From Juglans regia (lineage: Eukaryota; Streptophyta; Magnoliopsida; Fagales; Juglandaceae): a stretch of DNA of 64,000 nucleotides. A program made the translations under genes and the position numbers. Where the stretch lies: NCBI RefSeq assembly GCF_001411555.2, contig NC_049910.1, positions 27,871,150 to 27,935,149 of the forward strand. The letters are read 5' to 3'. Shown piece after piece: positions 45,133 through 55,293 of this stretch (positions are counted from its first letter, which is position 1; every line of letters begins with the position of its first letter). The notes beneath the pieces are model-generated. The model did no database searches and was not told where the DNA came from. It worked only from the letters and a program-made list of their open reading frames with translations.

Positions 45133-48125
45133 TGTAACGTCCCGTTCCCGTAGGTCCGGAAAGTTTACTCTTAATACCTCAAATCAACTTAAATAGTACA
45201 ACTATAAAATCCAGAAAATCCAATAAAATATTAATCAATTTAATCAATCCAAATATCTAAGTTCCTCCATGGGGACAATAAAGAAAATCTCAATAACATA
45301 AATTACAATACTCGAAATTATCTTTAACTCATCAAATCAAAATACCTAAAAAATAAAATCAATTTACTAACTACGACTCTCAAATAAGCACTTGTACCAT
45401 CGGGCACTTATTCCACTCTGATCATCACACCTACTTAAACTTCCTACTCTTGTTCTCCAGCTGAACCATCAAAATTATCTGAAAAATATATGGAGATAAG
45501 GGTGAGTTATTAACAACTCAGTAAGCAGAGAATATATACCAATGTGTAAACATGAGCATTTACAGAAATCAGAATGCAGAACAAAACATTTTTCATTTTC
45601 AGAGTGCAGAAGCAAAACATGTTATCAAAATATCAGAGTGAAGATTTAGAAATAATTTCATTCAAAAATATTCTTTGCTTTGGCATAGCATAAATGATCA
45701 TCATCATCATAAGAACATCATATCAGAACAGAGGCCATGTATAACCCCCGTGGTAGGGTTGTGCATCTGTGGATAGCCAAGTAGAACATAAATCACTCTA
45801 TCACCAAGGTGTGCACTCAAAATAAAGACCGCTATTATAACCCGTGGCAAGGCCGTATCCACTATTATTACCCGTGGTTGGGCCGTATCCACTATTATAA
45901 CCCGTGGTTGGGCCGTATCCACTATTGTAACCCGTTGTTGGGCCGTATGCCACTATTATTACCCGTGGCAGGGCCGTAACTGAACAGAGCGGAAACAGAA
46001 TCAAATTCAGAATCAGAGAGTCATGCCAAAGGTTTTCAGAAAATCACGTCTTATCCAAATAAAGTACTGAACAAAATCTTCAGAACAGAACAAAATCATA
46101 TCACAATATAATTTATGCACAAATTTCATATTCGCTCTCTTTTTCAAAATTCAGAAACAGAATGTCAAAAATAAGCTCACGTCTACACCAGTCATGATAG
46201 AAAATACTTTCTTCTTAAACAGAATCTCATGAGTAATGCAAAACAAATAACTGAGGTTGTTCAAATTTCTTTTCAAAATCAAATATGTATATTTTCCATA
46301 AAGGATCTCAGCTCATTTTATTTTAATGCAAAATCTAGCATAGGAACCCCGCTTACCTGAACATCTTAGCTTTTTTGAAATTCCTAAAAAATATCGAACA
46401 ATAATTAATCGTCAACTATAAAATAATTACATAATTCTCGTAAATTTCCAATTAATCTCATATTTTGATATTTAATTCTAAGCTTCTAAAATAACCTATT
46501 TAATTCCTCAAAACCTAAAATTCTCATAATCCCAAAATATATCATCCATTTCTAAAATCGCCAATGTCCATTTGATAACATTGACTAAAAAAAAACATTT
46601 AAAAGTATAACTTATTTATTAATGAAAACAACTTATAAAGTTTAATACTAGATAATATAATTATCCCAAAATATTTTAAAATAAACTATAACTATTTTTA
46701 AAAGGACTAAATCATAACTAAAGTGTAAAATAATAACATTACTCCAATATTGTTTACTCTAAAAAAATAAAACTCTACTTAATAACATGATAATATACTT
46801 AAGTGATTTTCTGCAAAATTCTTATACTTCCTACAAAGACCATGTAAAAAAAAAAAAAAGCAGATTTAATATAAACATAATACCAAATTGAAGCCACCCA
46901 ATAATAAGGGTAATATTGTAATTTCATATCCAAAAATATGAAAAACTAACTTTACTTAAATTCTTTGAGAAAACATTGAATGAGCTTATGGTGCAACAGT
47001 CAGCGAGGTGCGGTGCAAGATACTCACCGAGAAGAGAACAAGCAACGCAACGGTAGTGCTGGGCGGAGGTCGAAGGTGGTCCACGGGGCGACAGAGCACT
47101 GAGATTGAGAGAGAGAGTAACACGGTGAGGTAGGCGGAGAGTGAGGGAGGGACGAAGAAAGAGAGAACGAAGGCTCACCGTGATGCAGCGAGACGTGCGA
47201 CGGTCTGGGGCTGGGCGCCGACCAGGGCAGCATCCAATCACGGGTGGCTAGGGCGTCGGCGTCGCTTGTAGTTGCGACAACAAGTGGGGTGGTGGCTTAC
47301 GGGCGGTGAGTTGGTTGAGCCATGACTGATCTGTTTCGGTTGTCTAAAACAGGGGAATTCCGTGGTTTGCAACAGAGACTGCGGGAGGCGTTGGGCGGAG
47401 GCTTCGTGTGGCTGGGCACGGTGGCTTATGATTCCACAAGGGGCTGGGCAAAGGCTAGAGGCTTCCATCGTGATGAGGATGCGGCCTGGAGTTGAACGGT
47501 AGCTTGGTGGTCATGGCTAGGCAGCCCAAGGCTGGCAGTTGGATGTGAAGGTGCTGACGGCAGTGGAGAGATGGAGATAAAGTGGTGTGGAGGTGCAAGT
47601 AAGACAGTCTGCGGCAGTCCTATTATGAGAGTTTCTACATGTAGGAGGTATAACTGTATGTGTGTATACGTGATTGAAAAACAAGAGGAAATGCAAAGGA
47701 GAGACAAGAAAGAAAGGGGTGCGCTGTTTGCAAAGAAGATGAATTGCTGGGCTACAGTTTCACGTGGGAGGGCAGCGGCGGCTTGGCTTCATCATGCTTG
47801 AGGGATAAGTGTATCTGTGTGTATATATATATATGTGATGAGAAAACCCTAGAGGGATGAGGGAGACGTGCGTGCAGATGAAAACTGAGTGGTGCGTGTG
47901 TATGGAGTGGATAAAAAAATACATTAGAGACGTGTGTGATCATGCATGCCGTGGACGAGAGGGAAACTTAAGGGGAAAAAGAAAATAGATGGAAAGAATG
48001 AAACGTGCGGAAGTTAACGTGTGAAAAAAAAAATAATGATAATAAAATAAAATAGAATAAACTAAAACAAAATAACTAAATAAATAAATAAAACAAATTG
48101 AGCTTCAATGGGTCCGGGTGTTACA
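45133..48125 (-). mobile_element. F1 copy d: 2993-bp non-coding LTR-like element, inverted, inside copy c
   Basis: Starts TGTAACGTCCCGTTCCCG and ends GGGTCCGGGTGTTACA, flanked by ATATG. It is the reverse complement of copy b over its whole length. CTTACCTG at 46352-46359 is its CAGGTAAG and TGAGTTATTAACAACTCA at 45503-45520 its end hairpin. A 30-bp array lies at 45829-45979 and a G-rich block at 46980-47560. No gene. It keeps the uninterrupted form (47434-47455) of the site where F2 copy f inserted into copy e. Confidence 0.9.
45829..45979. repeat. 30-bp tandem repeat, about five units, in F1 copy d
   Basis: Units of CCCGTGGTTGGGCCGTATCC plus ACTATTATAA. The period of 30 keeps frames open on both strands, which explains the Gly-Tyr-Gly-Pro-Thr-Thr frame on the minus strand; it is not a gene. 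Confidence 0.85.
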
Positions 48126-48686
48126 ATATGAAAATGAAATGTTTTGCTTCTGCATACCAAACTTTCTAAAAAGGGCTTATGTTTATACATTAGTATAGGT
48201 TTTCTACTTACTGAGTTGTTGATAAATCACCCCTTATCTTCGTTGTTTTTCGGATGGTATTGGTGACCCAGCTGTGGGTCAGGAATAGAAATTTGAGCTT
48301 AACTAGATATAGATAGAAGGTCGAGTACCAAAGCGTATCATTATTAGTAAAAGGGCTTGAATTGAGTATTTGAAGTTCTTTATATTATTTGGATCGATTG
48401 AGACTTAAGATGTATGAGTTTATTACGTTGAGATTTAATTATGTTTTTGGTTTAGTAGGACTTATGGTTTTATCAGTTTGGTACGTTATGACTACCGGGA
48501 GATTGTGGACCCCTTGGTTTACTATTATTGCATTAATGACTTTGTGGAGTTTGTAATGTGTTTATTTAGAAGATATGAGATTGATTTTTAATTATGAAGT
48601 CTTTGGAGATTTTTAGATGTGTTGGGAGACATGTTTATAAGTGACAAGTAGTAATTCTCCAACCCACCCGGATATGGGGTGTTACA

Positions 48687-49020
48687 GAGATTCCTTGCCA
48701 TAGAAGCAGAATTTTCCATAGAAGCAATAAAGCTTGGATAAAGAATCGTCAGAAGGACTTGCCTGCATAGAAGCAAGAAAGCCGCGGAAAAAAATACTCA
48801 CGATGATACGATGTAAAATTCTTTAATATGAGAATCGAAAACAGGGAACTAAGGAAAAGATTTGAGGAGAAAATGAATAATACTTTTTATTGATAGAATT
48901 CGTTGATTACAATTGTTGTACAAAGACCTATTTATATACAATTTCAAGCTAACTATATGACTATACAAACAATGTCACCTGGCCAACTAACTTAACTGTC
49001 AACCTCTTTATCTTGGCTTC
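48687..49020 (-). mobile_element. possible Copia-type LTR edge and leader, partial
   Basis: On the minus strand: a TATATAAATAGG box near 48943, an AATAAA-like signal near 48890, then TTTTACA followed by TCGTATCATCGTG, which resembles a decayed initiator-Met primer site, then a leader. This is the order expected for a 5' LTR, primer site and leader. The other LTR and any gag are absent, and the right edge is cut by copy c. The assignment is tentative. Confidence 0.35.
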
Positions 49021-49268
49021 TTTCTTTATCTTGGCTTCTCGAAGACTCCAATTCTAAAGATTTTATATAAGTTTGTATATTCCAACACTTTGACATATCT
49101 TGTTCAGAATCTGGATGACGAGGATTATACTTTCTTCTATGGATTTTCTTTATCTTGGCTTCTCGAAGACTCCAATTCTAAAGATTTTATATAAGTTTGT
49201 ATATTCCAACACTTTGACAAATCTTGTTCAGAATCTGGATGACGAGGAGATTATACTTTCTTCTATGG
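49021..49268. repeat. 124-bp tandem duplication
   Basis: TTTCTTTATCTTGGCTTCTC starts at 49021 and again at 49145. The copies differ by a two-base insertion (GAGGAT against GAGGAGAT) and one substitution. The second copy leads into the gene fragment. Confidence 0.88.
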
Positions 49269-49572
49269 ATTCGTCAATATCCAGTGGAGGCAACGATTTA
49301 CAAGTAATCTAACTAAAATGTGTAATGATTGGGACATGAAGAACTCAAACACTCACATAAGGTGGTTTCTAATTGGAGAAGGAAACGAAGAAGACGATGT
49401 ACAAAAATTAGTGAATGCAAAGCTGCAAGATCCCAGAAATTTGCTGTATTCTTTCGAAAGTGATAGTGGATGGGTTGTGCTCCGCAAAGTTCCAGACACG
49501 ACAGTAGTTAGTGATTATGGGACATCGATTCTGAAGGTCTTGGAGAAGTTTAAGGACGAAAGGATCTGTTAA
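49085..49572 (+). pseudogene. sieve-element-occlusion-like protein, C-terminal fragment
   Basis: With one frame change near 49300 the translation runs YTFFYGFVNIQWRQRFTSNL, then CNDWDMKNSNTHIRWFLIGE, LVNAKLQDPRNLLYSF and SDSGWVVLRKV...GTSILKVLEKF, ending at a TAA at 49572. This order (a YxFFYG strand, a WI/WRQRFT helix, a G-W-x-VL block and a GTxxLK/VLxxF end) resembles the thioredoxin-like C-terminal domain of plant phloem filament (SEO) proteins. The usual extra C-terminal 20-30 residues and everything upstream are missing. I place it from memory of the family, so confidence is moderate. It is the only piece here that looks like a former host gene of known type. Confidence 0.5.
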
Positions 49573-50160
49573 TAAGTTTGGCTTTTAATATTGCTTCGGA
49601 GATTGCTATAGAAAGCTTTAAAATTTGAGACTTTTGGAAAATTGAGAATTACATACATGATTCTGATCTCTATTGGGAAAGATCCCCGAGCACATGAAAT
49701 GCCGGCCTGGTGGCTGTCCGGCCTTGTATCAAGGAGCTAATCGCTACCAAATGATGATGCGCTTGTCATAAACATTTAATTTGTAACCATGCCACTAGTA
49801 CGTACGTATTGGGAAGTATGGAATCTAATGTATACTTCCATAAACTTGATTACGTTGGCCAGCAATCTGGTGCCATTGTTATGGAAAGGATCTATATATA
49901 TATGTAGTTGTTTACATGATGTTTACAAGTTGTTTATTTTAAGAGTACTCTAAATCCCATTTCATGCTGAAACGTACGTACTGATCCAGAGATGTGTTAG
50001 AAAATACACACATATATGAACCACCTTTTCACAGTTTCAAGAAAGCGGAAGTTAATTAAATTAACCCTATTCATTACGGAGTTTTCGTTCGACTACGTGT
50101 GGATAATTTTTTCAAAACCAAAATGAACAAGTGTTAATCTATCACGGTAGCGATAATCAG
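49573..50160. other. AT-rich DNA after the gene fragment
   Basis: No gene or repeat boundary seen. Confidence 0.4.
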
Positions 50161-50164
50161 ATGA

Positions 50165-50255
50165 AAATAATAATTTTAATTAAATAACTGTTATTTTCAA
50201 ATAATCAAAGGACAAGGTGATCAAGATGGATCCGAATGATCTAAAACTAAAAAAT
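50165..50255 (+). pseudogene. broken copy of the gene start found at 17952
   Basis: TTTTCAAATAATCAAAGGAC and then an ATG at 50226 with MDPNDLKLK, as at 17952. The frame ends at a TAG at 50262-50264, directly at the left edge of the following MITE. Function unknown. Confidence 0.5.
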
Positions 50256-50262
50256 TATTTAT

Positions 50263-50436
50263 AGAGCAATGCTATGTATAGTCACCATTTGGGGACTGCA
50301 ATGCAAGCATAGACATCTTTATCTTTAAAATTTTTTAAAATTATAAAAATATCCCACATAAAATGATGTTTTTTCTCATTTAATAAAAGGTCTGCACATA
50401 CAGTCTCCAAGTGGGGACTACAAATAGAATTTCTCT
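50263..50436. mobile_element. MITE, 174 bp, with imperfect ~40-bp inverted repeats
   Basis: The left end AGAGCAATGCTATGTATAGT pairs with the right end, which read in reverse complement is AGAGAAATTCTATTTGTAGT. The pairing continues through the CCCACTTGGAGACTG region. The target duplication is TA or TTA-like but not settled. No ORF. Confidence 0.65.
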
Positions 50437-51186
50437 TATTTATATGCTAGGTGTAACATCCAGGCCAAAGCACTAAGTTCGCTATCTAAATATTTTTTTT
50501 TTTGGGTTTGACATATGAAAAAGCCCATTTATAATTCTTTATTCACTACGTGGGGAGCCAAAACTTTTTTTTTAAAATAGACCATAAAGCCCAACTCCAT
50601 GACATTTTTCTCTTGACCCCACATCCCATACACTTAGTTGAGCTTCCCACTAGGGTTTTCAGCAGAGGTAGATATATCATTACTTTCATCAAACAACCAC
50701 ATATTTTTCTCTCCATTTGATTTTTAAAACTCCCCACCTTTACATGCCTCTTTCTGTTAGTCATAAGCATGCACGTATCTAAGATATTTATTCACTCCCT
50801 TGCACTTGCACGTCACCTACGGCTCTAGGGTTTTCTTTTTACGATTCAATTGCCTTTATATATATATATATACTTTCTGCAAAACACCAAGCCGTAGCAC
50901 CATAACTTAGTTTCTTCCCATCGTCCGAAAATCAGCCCAATGCCTCCACCACGCAAGTACGTTTGCAGCATGCTTACACTGCCGCTCAGCCTCCGTCCAA
51001 CCCTCCACCAAGTTCTAGCCCCTGCTGCCCTCTTCAACCACCACCCCATTGCCGCAAACGAGACAGCCGAGATGCAACTTGGCGTCATTTTCCGAGTGTT
51101 GCTGCATCAGAAAAACCAACGCAGCCGAACGGAAACCAACCCTGTGCAAGTTTCACCCTGCAAGACGGAAGCCTTTGGCCTTTGCC

Positions 51187-51191
51187 CAGCC
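51187..51191. repeat. F2 copy f target-site duplication (left)
   Basis: CAGCC, repeated at 56849-56853; copy d has a single CAGCC at the matching place. Confidence 0.88.
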
Positions 51192-51829
51192 TATAATACC
51201 CTGCTCCTTCCTTCTTACGTACGTTTCTTCTTTCTGACATACATTCCTTCTTTATGACGTAAGCAAATCCTGAGGGCAGAGATTATGTGATCATCTGCCC
51301 TTCTCACTAGCGACTGTGAGCCTCGTCATGCGTACCGAACCATGATGGCGTGTTTCGAAAGATATCTTGTGACTTCTAGGGCACGCCCAGTGTTTTAAAT
51401 ATGCTGAAAATATTTATAATGAGTATTTTCAGTGTTATTGAATTAAGATTGATCTTAAATACGACAATCATAATATTCTTGAAGAGTTCCAAAAATATTA
51501 TAATTGTCGGAAATTATTTTAATATTATTATTAAAATGATTTCAACAATTTTAAGATATTATGAGATTTAAATTATGTTGAAAGCTTTTATTAATTAAAT
51601 GGTTTTATTCTCTTTAATATGTTAAGTGAGACTTCATCATTTTATTAATGATGAAGGAATATTATTTTATAAACTAAAGTAAGTTTAAAATAATATTCTA
51701 CCTTAATTCCTCTAAGTGCTTTTAATTAAGTTAATATTTATGCATTTTCAAATCAGTGTTTTAATCTCTATCGTTAGATCGTTACGTGGATTCCCAGACG
51801 AAGGGACTAGTTAAATACCCAGACCCCCT

Positions 51830-52800
51830 CTCTGTCTCCCTCACTTTTCCCCAGCTCTCTCTCTCTCCTCCCTCTCCCTCAAGTGTATGTAGTACACGGC
51901 CTCTTCCCTTGCCAAATGCTCCATGCCCCAACCTGGTGCCACCGTGCGTCGGCAGCCCTCACTGCCATCACCACTTGCAACTCCTCCCTCGGACAAGCCC
52001 TCCCACGCTCCCACTCTCTCTCTGCTGGCCATGCACAGCCCGAACGGGCTTAGTGCTTATTGCGCCGCCGTGCGCCGTCCTCCGACGCCACCACCTCCAC
52101 AGCAGCTTCCCCTTCCATCGACCATCCTCCTCCACCGTGCAGCCCTCCCTCTCCCCTCACTGTAAGTAGCTGAAATGGCTTTTTAACCCATTTCTCCTCC
52201 TTGCGCCGCAGTACGCGGCCACCCACGGCCACTAAGAACTGCCACGAACTCCCCCTTCCTCCTCCACATGACCCAAGGCCCATAGCCTCCCCTTGATCCA
52301 CCGCATGAGGCTCCTCCCACGCACTGGTTTTACACCCTCCACCATCGTGCACCACCACCCACGACGTGTAACCGCCACCTTCAGCCTCCTCAAGCCACCA
52401 CGGAGCCATCCCAACCGCCCATAGCCCCGATCTGCCACCGATGCACGCACACTCTCTCTCAATCTCCCATGGCTTCTCCTCCACCGTGTGGCCAAATCCG
52501 TCGCCGTGAGTCACCGTGGCGCCACCTCGACGCCACCACGAGTCACACTGCAGCTCCCTTAGCCGAACCTTAGGTCCAAAACCACCACTTATGTGGTGGA
52601 TAGCCACTGCACGTGATGGACAGCCACTACATACGGCAAGATCCGCCGTATTACGCTCCTTGCCACCATCACATGGCCACCACGAGCCCTTCCAAGACCA
52701 CACCTAGCTATCCAAACGCCCAAACAGCCACCGTACGTGGTTTAGCCACCACGTACAACGAGCGACGCACGGGTTATCCCGTCGATGGTATAACCCTCTA
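51830..52800. other. C-rich block of F2 copy f
   Basis: CACCACCAC/CCGCC-type DNA with long open frames on both strands (Pro/Ser/His-rich forward, Gly/Trp-rich reverse). The composition explains the frames. The matching block in copy h is at 8260-9180. Confidence 0.6.
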
Positions 52801-53035
52801 TCCCTCATTAAATATGTTAGATATTGATTAGTTGATTAAGGTGTGGACTGTGCTGCTAGTATTTGTGGAGTTCGTTGTGTTGGGATATTCTGTGTAGTGA
52901 AGTGTTGGGCATATCTGTGTAGTGTGGTGATGTGATGTGTTGGCCGTAGTTGGGAAGTGTGGTGTGAAGTGTTGTGGACTGTGCCGTGTAGTGTGGTAGT
53001 GGAGTATGTGCTGTATTAGTGATGTGGTATGTGGA

Positions 53036-53800
53036 ATGGGAACAGTACACGCTGAGTGTACTTTGTGTGTGGCGTAGTGTGGGATAAGGAGAGTATATGT
53101 AAAATATACCCTCCTGGCGTATTGTGAAATGGGAAGAGTACACGTGGGGTGTACTCCATGTGGTGAAGTGATGCACCATATGGCGGGTATGCCATAACGG
53201 TGATGTCGCGTGGTGTGTATGAGGGGAGTACACGTGGAGTGTACTCTATGTGGTGGAGTGATGCACCATATGATGAATATGTCGTAGTGGTGTTGTGTAG
53301 TAGTGTGTATGAAGGGAGTACACGTGGAGTGTATTCTATGTGGTAGAGTGATGTACCATATGGCGAGTATGCCATAATGGTAATGTGGTGTAGTGTGTAT
53401 GAAGAGAGTACACATGGAGTGTACTCTATGTGGTGGAGTGATGTACTAAATGGCGAGTATGCCATAGTGGTGATGTGGCGTATGTAAAGGGAGTACACGT
53501 GGAGTGTACTCTATGTGGTGAGGTGATGTACCATATGGCGAGTATGCCATAATGGTGATGTGGCGTAGTGTGTGTGAAGGAAGTAGTACACGTGGAGTGT
53601 ACTCCATGTAGTGGAGTGATGTACCATATGGCGGGTATGCTATAATGGTGATGTGGCGTAGTGTGTGTGAAGGAAGTAGTACACGTGGAGTGTACTCCAT
53701 GTAGTGCAGTGATGCACCATATGGCGGGTATGCCATAATGGTGATGTGACCTAGTGTGTGAAGAGAGAGTATACGTGGAGTGTACTCTACGAGGTAGCGA
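53036..53800. repeat. ~90-bp minisatellite, about eight to nine units, each with a palindrome and G-box
   Basis: Units repeat every 84-93 bp; the word ACCATATGG recurs at 53175, 53355, 53530, 53623 and 53715, with variants at 53265 and 53445. Most carry GTACACGTGGAGTGTAC, a stem of GTACAC/GTGTAC that contains CACGTG. Intact CACGTG occurs at 53141, 53231, 53321, 53496, 53589 and 53692. Copy g has only about two units. Confidence 0.88.
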
Positions 53801-53964
53801 CACTTCGTGTGGCGTGTCACAAAGATAAGGATGGTTGTGGAATTGATGGGCATGGAACATGATGAGTAGTGTAGGGAACTGTGAAACAGTGTCCCAAAGT
53901 AGTTATGGCATAGCCTGTAGTCTGAGGTGGCAAGTGTCACCGTGATGGACTTATGGCTAGGAGA

Positions 53965-54162
53965 ATGCGTGAAGGAGCAAAACAAGTATAAGAGTGCGCA
54001 ACGGAAGTATGACTGAGGAATGTCACGAAGTGACATGACTATTAACAGTCGTGCTTGTGATGGGTGAAGTAGCAGAACAAGTGTAACAGTACGCTGCGGA
54101 AGCATGACTGGGCAACGTCACAGGGTGACGTGGTTACTGATAGTCATGCTTATGATGGGTGA
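53965..54162. repeat. 95-bp tandem repeat, two units, in F2 copy f
   Basis: Units about 53973-54067 and 54068-54162, aligned on GATGGGTGA at 54059 and 54154. The first holds TGTCACGAAGTGACA, a perfect 6-bp stem with a 3-base loop. Confidence 0.8.
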
Positions 54163-54794
54163 GGAGTTAGTGTAGAAATGATGTAGCAGGATAGTGATGA
54201 GATATCACGATGTGATAGGAGTATGTGAGGAACCATACTCGTGATGAGTTAAGGGCTTATGTAAGAATAACGTAATGGGATGTCAGGTGATGTGACAAGG
54301 TCATGGTGTAGCTTGGGTGTAGTCTTGAGCTATATGACGTGACATAAGGCGTAGTTGTGAATGGAGTCTTGTCGTGTTAAGTGTTGGGATGAACTATCAA
54401 AAGGGACAGGTAGCGTGAAGAGTCATGCTAGCTGGGTTAAGAGAAGGTTGATATCGGAGTATGGTGTTTGTTTACACAAGCAAGTGATCAGCGTGTCATA
54501 TGTTGATCTTAGGTGATAAAGGGGTAAGGTACATGTGTAATCTGGTTAGACACATGTGCTGGACGAATTCGCCATATGTAATGGGTAATCTGTCATTAGA
54601 ACAGTTACATGGTGCTTAAGCCTTAGAGTTGGCTTAGAGCCGTGTGGCTTGTATGGATGGGAACGGGGATTAGTATGGGCTAAGGTGCATGAAGATAGTG
54701 ACAGGCATATTATCTAGGATTGAGATGCGTGATTCCATCGGTCGGAATCATGCATCGGAATGTGGTTGTAAGAAGAGTAAGACGAATGTCTTTA

Positions 54795-54996
54795 AGGGTG
54801 TGTTTGGCAAGTGAGAGTACCTCAAGTACTCTCACTATTATTCTTTACTTTATTATTACTTTCTATCTATTTTTTTACTATTCATTACTTTTTACCTACT
54901 TTTTATTATTATTCAATATTTTATTATTATTTTTTCATTACTTTTTTACTACTATTCACAAACATTCTCAACACTTCTCACTACCCAAACATATCC
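54795..54996. mobile_element. Tourist-like MITE, 202 bp, inside F2 copy f
   Basis: Ends AGGGTGTGTTTGG and CCAAACATATCC, flanked by TTA at 54792-54794 and 54997-54999. Copy g lacks it (GTCCTAGTGTC in reverse complement near 62306). The interior is AT-rich with no ORF. Confidence 0.82.
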
Positions 54997-55261
54997 TTAG
55001 TGTCTTAATCCTAAGGTGAATCATGAGTTCACTTTAGTGGATGAGCACTCGAGGCAAGACTTTGAGTTAGAAGATGTGGTAACCGTAAGTGGTCCCCGAA
55101 GGGTTTAGTATAGTAAAGGGCATGTAAGTGCACGGGATAGAAGGAGAGTGTTCCAAGTGAAACATAGTTTTATTTCTAGTTTAAATTGCTTATGCATTAG
55201 ATAGAAAATGATGCTAAGGTATGTGTATGCATGTAGGTTGCCGTCTAACAAGCACATGAAT

Positions 55262-55293
55262 GGACTGCATGACATGCAAATAGCATGGAGTCC
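55262..55293 (+). other. hairpin abutting the CAGGTAAG site in F2 copy f
   Basis: GGACTGCATG (55262-55271) pairs with CATGGAGTCC (55284-55293) apart from one mismatch. The last C is the first base of CAGGTAAG. The same pairing is present in copy h near 7648-7690. Confidence 0.6.

Larger units (their letters stand above)
42951..48686 (+). mobile_element. F1 copy c: divergent LTR-like element, interrupted by copy d
   Basis: The two parts, 42951-45132 and 48131-48686, align in order with copy b. The left boundary is uncertain. Marks: a C-rich block 43040-43660; CAGGTAAG at 44360-44367; the hairpin pair at 44831-44892; a CTACCGGGG...ACGGGGGTAAACATGG block near 44940; TGAGTTGTTGATAAATCA at 48212-48229; and an end CGGATATGGGGTGTTACA at 48686. 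The last 200 bases differ strongly from copy b, so it is another subfamily. No gene. Confidence 0.7.

Noticed and set aside
45829..45979. CRISPR-like regular repeats
   Set aside because: The units are head-to-tail without spacers, in plant nuclear DNA.
45707..46004. Gly-Tyr-Gly-Pro-Thr-Thr repeat protein on the minus strand
   Set aside because: The 30-bp tandem repeat is a multiple of three and keeps any frame open; the copy in F1a has 60/61-bp units that do not preserve it.
46924..47468. Ser/Pro-rich minus-strand frames in F1 copy d
   Set aside because: They fall in the C-rich block of the element and the matching block of copy b has different frames.
52050..52703. 217-residue Trp/Gly-rich frame on the minus strand, and the Pro-rich frames opposite it
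   Set aside because: It lies in the C-rich block of an F2 element; both strands are open because of composition, and no domain is seen.
52828..54105. Several 125-219 residue minus-strand frames rich in His, Tyr and Thr
   Set aside because: They follow the 90-bp minisatellite; the repeated peptide is a by-product of the array.
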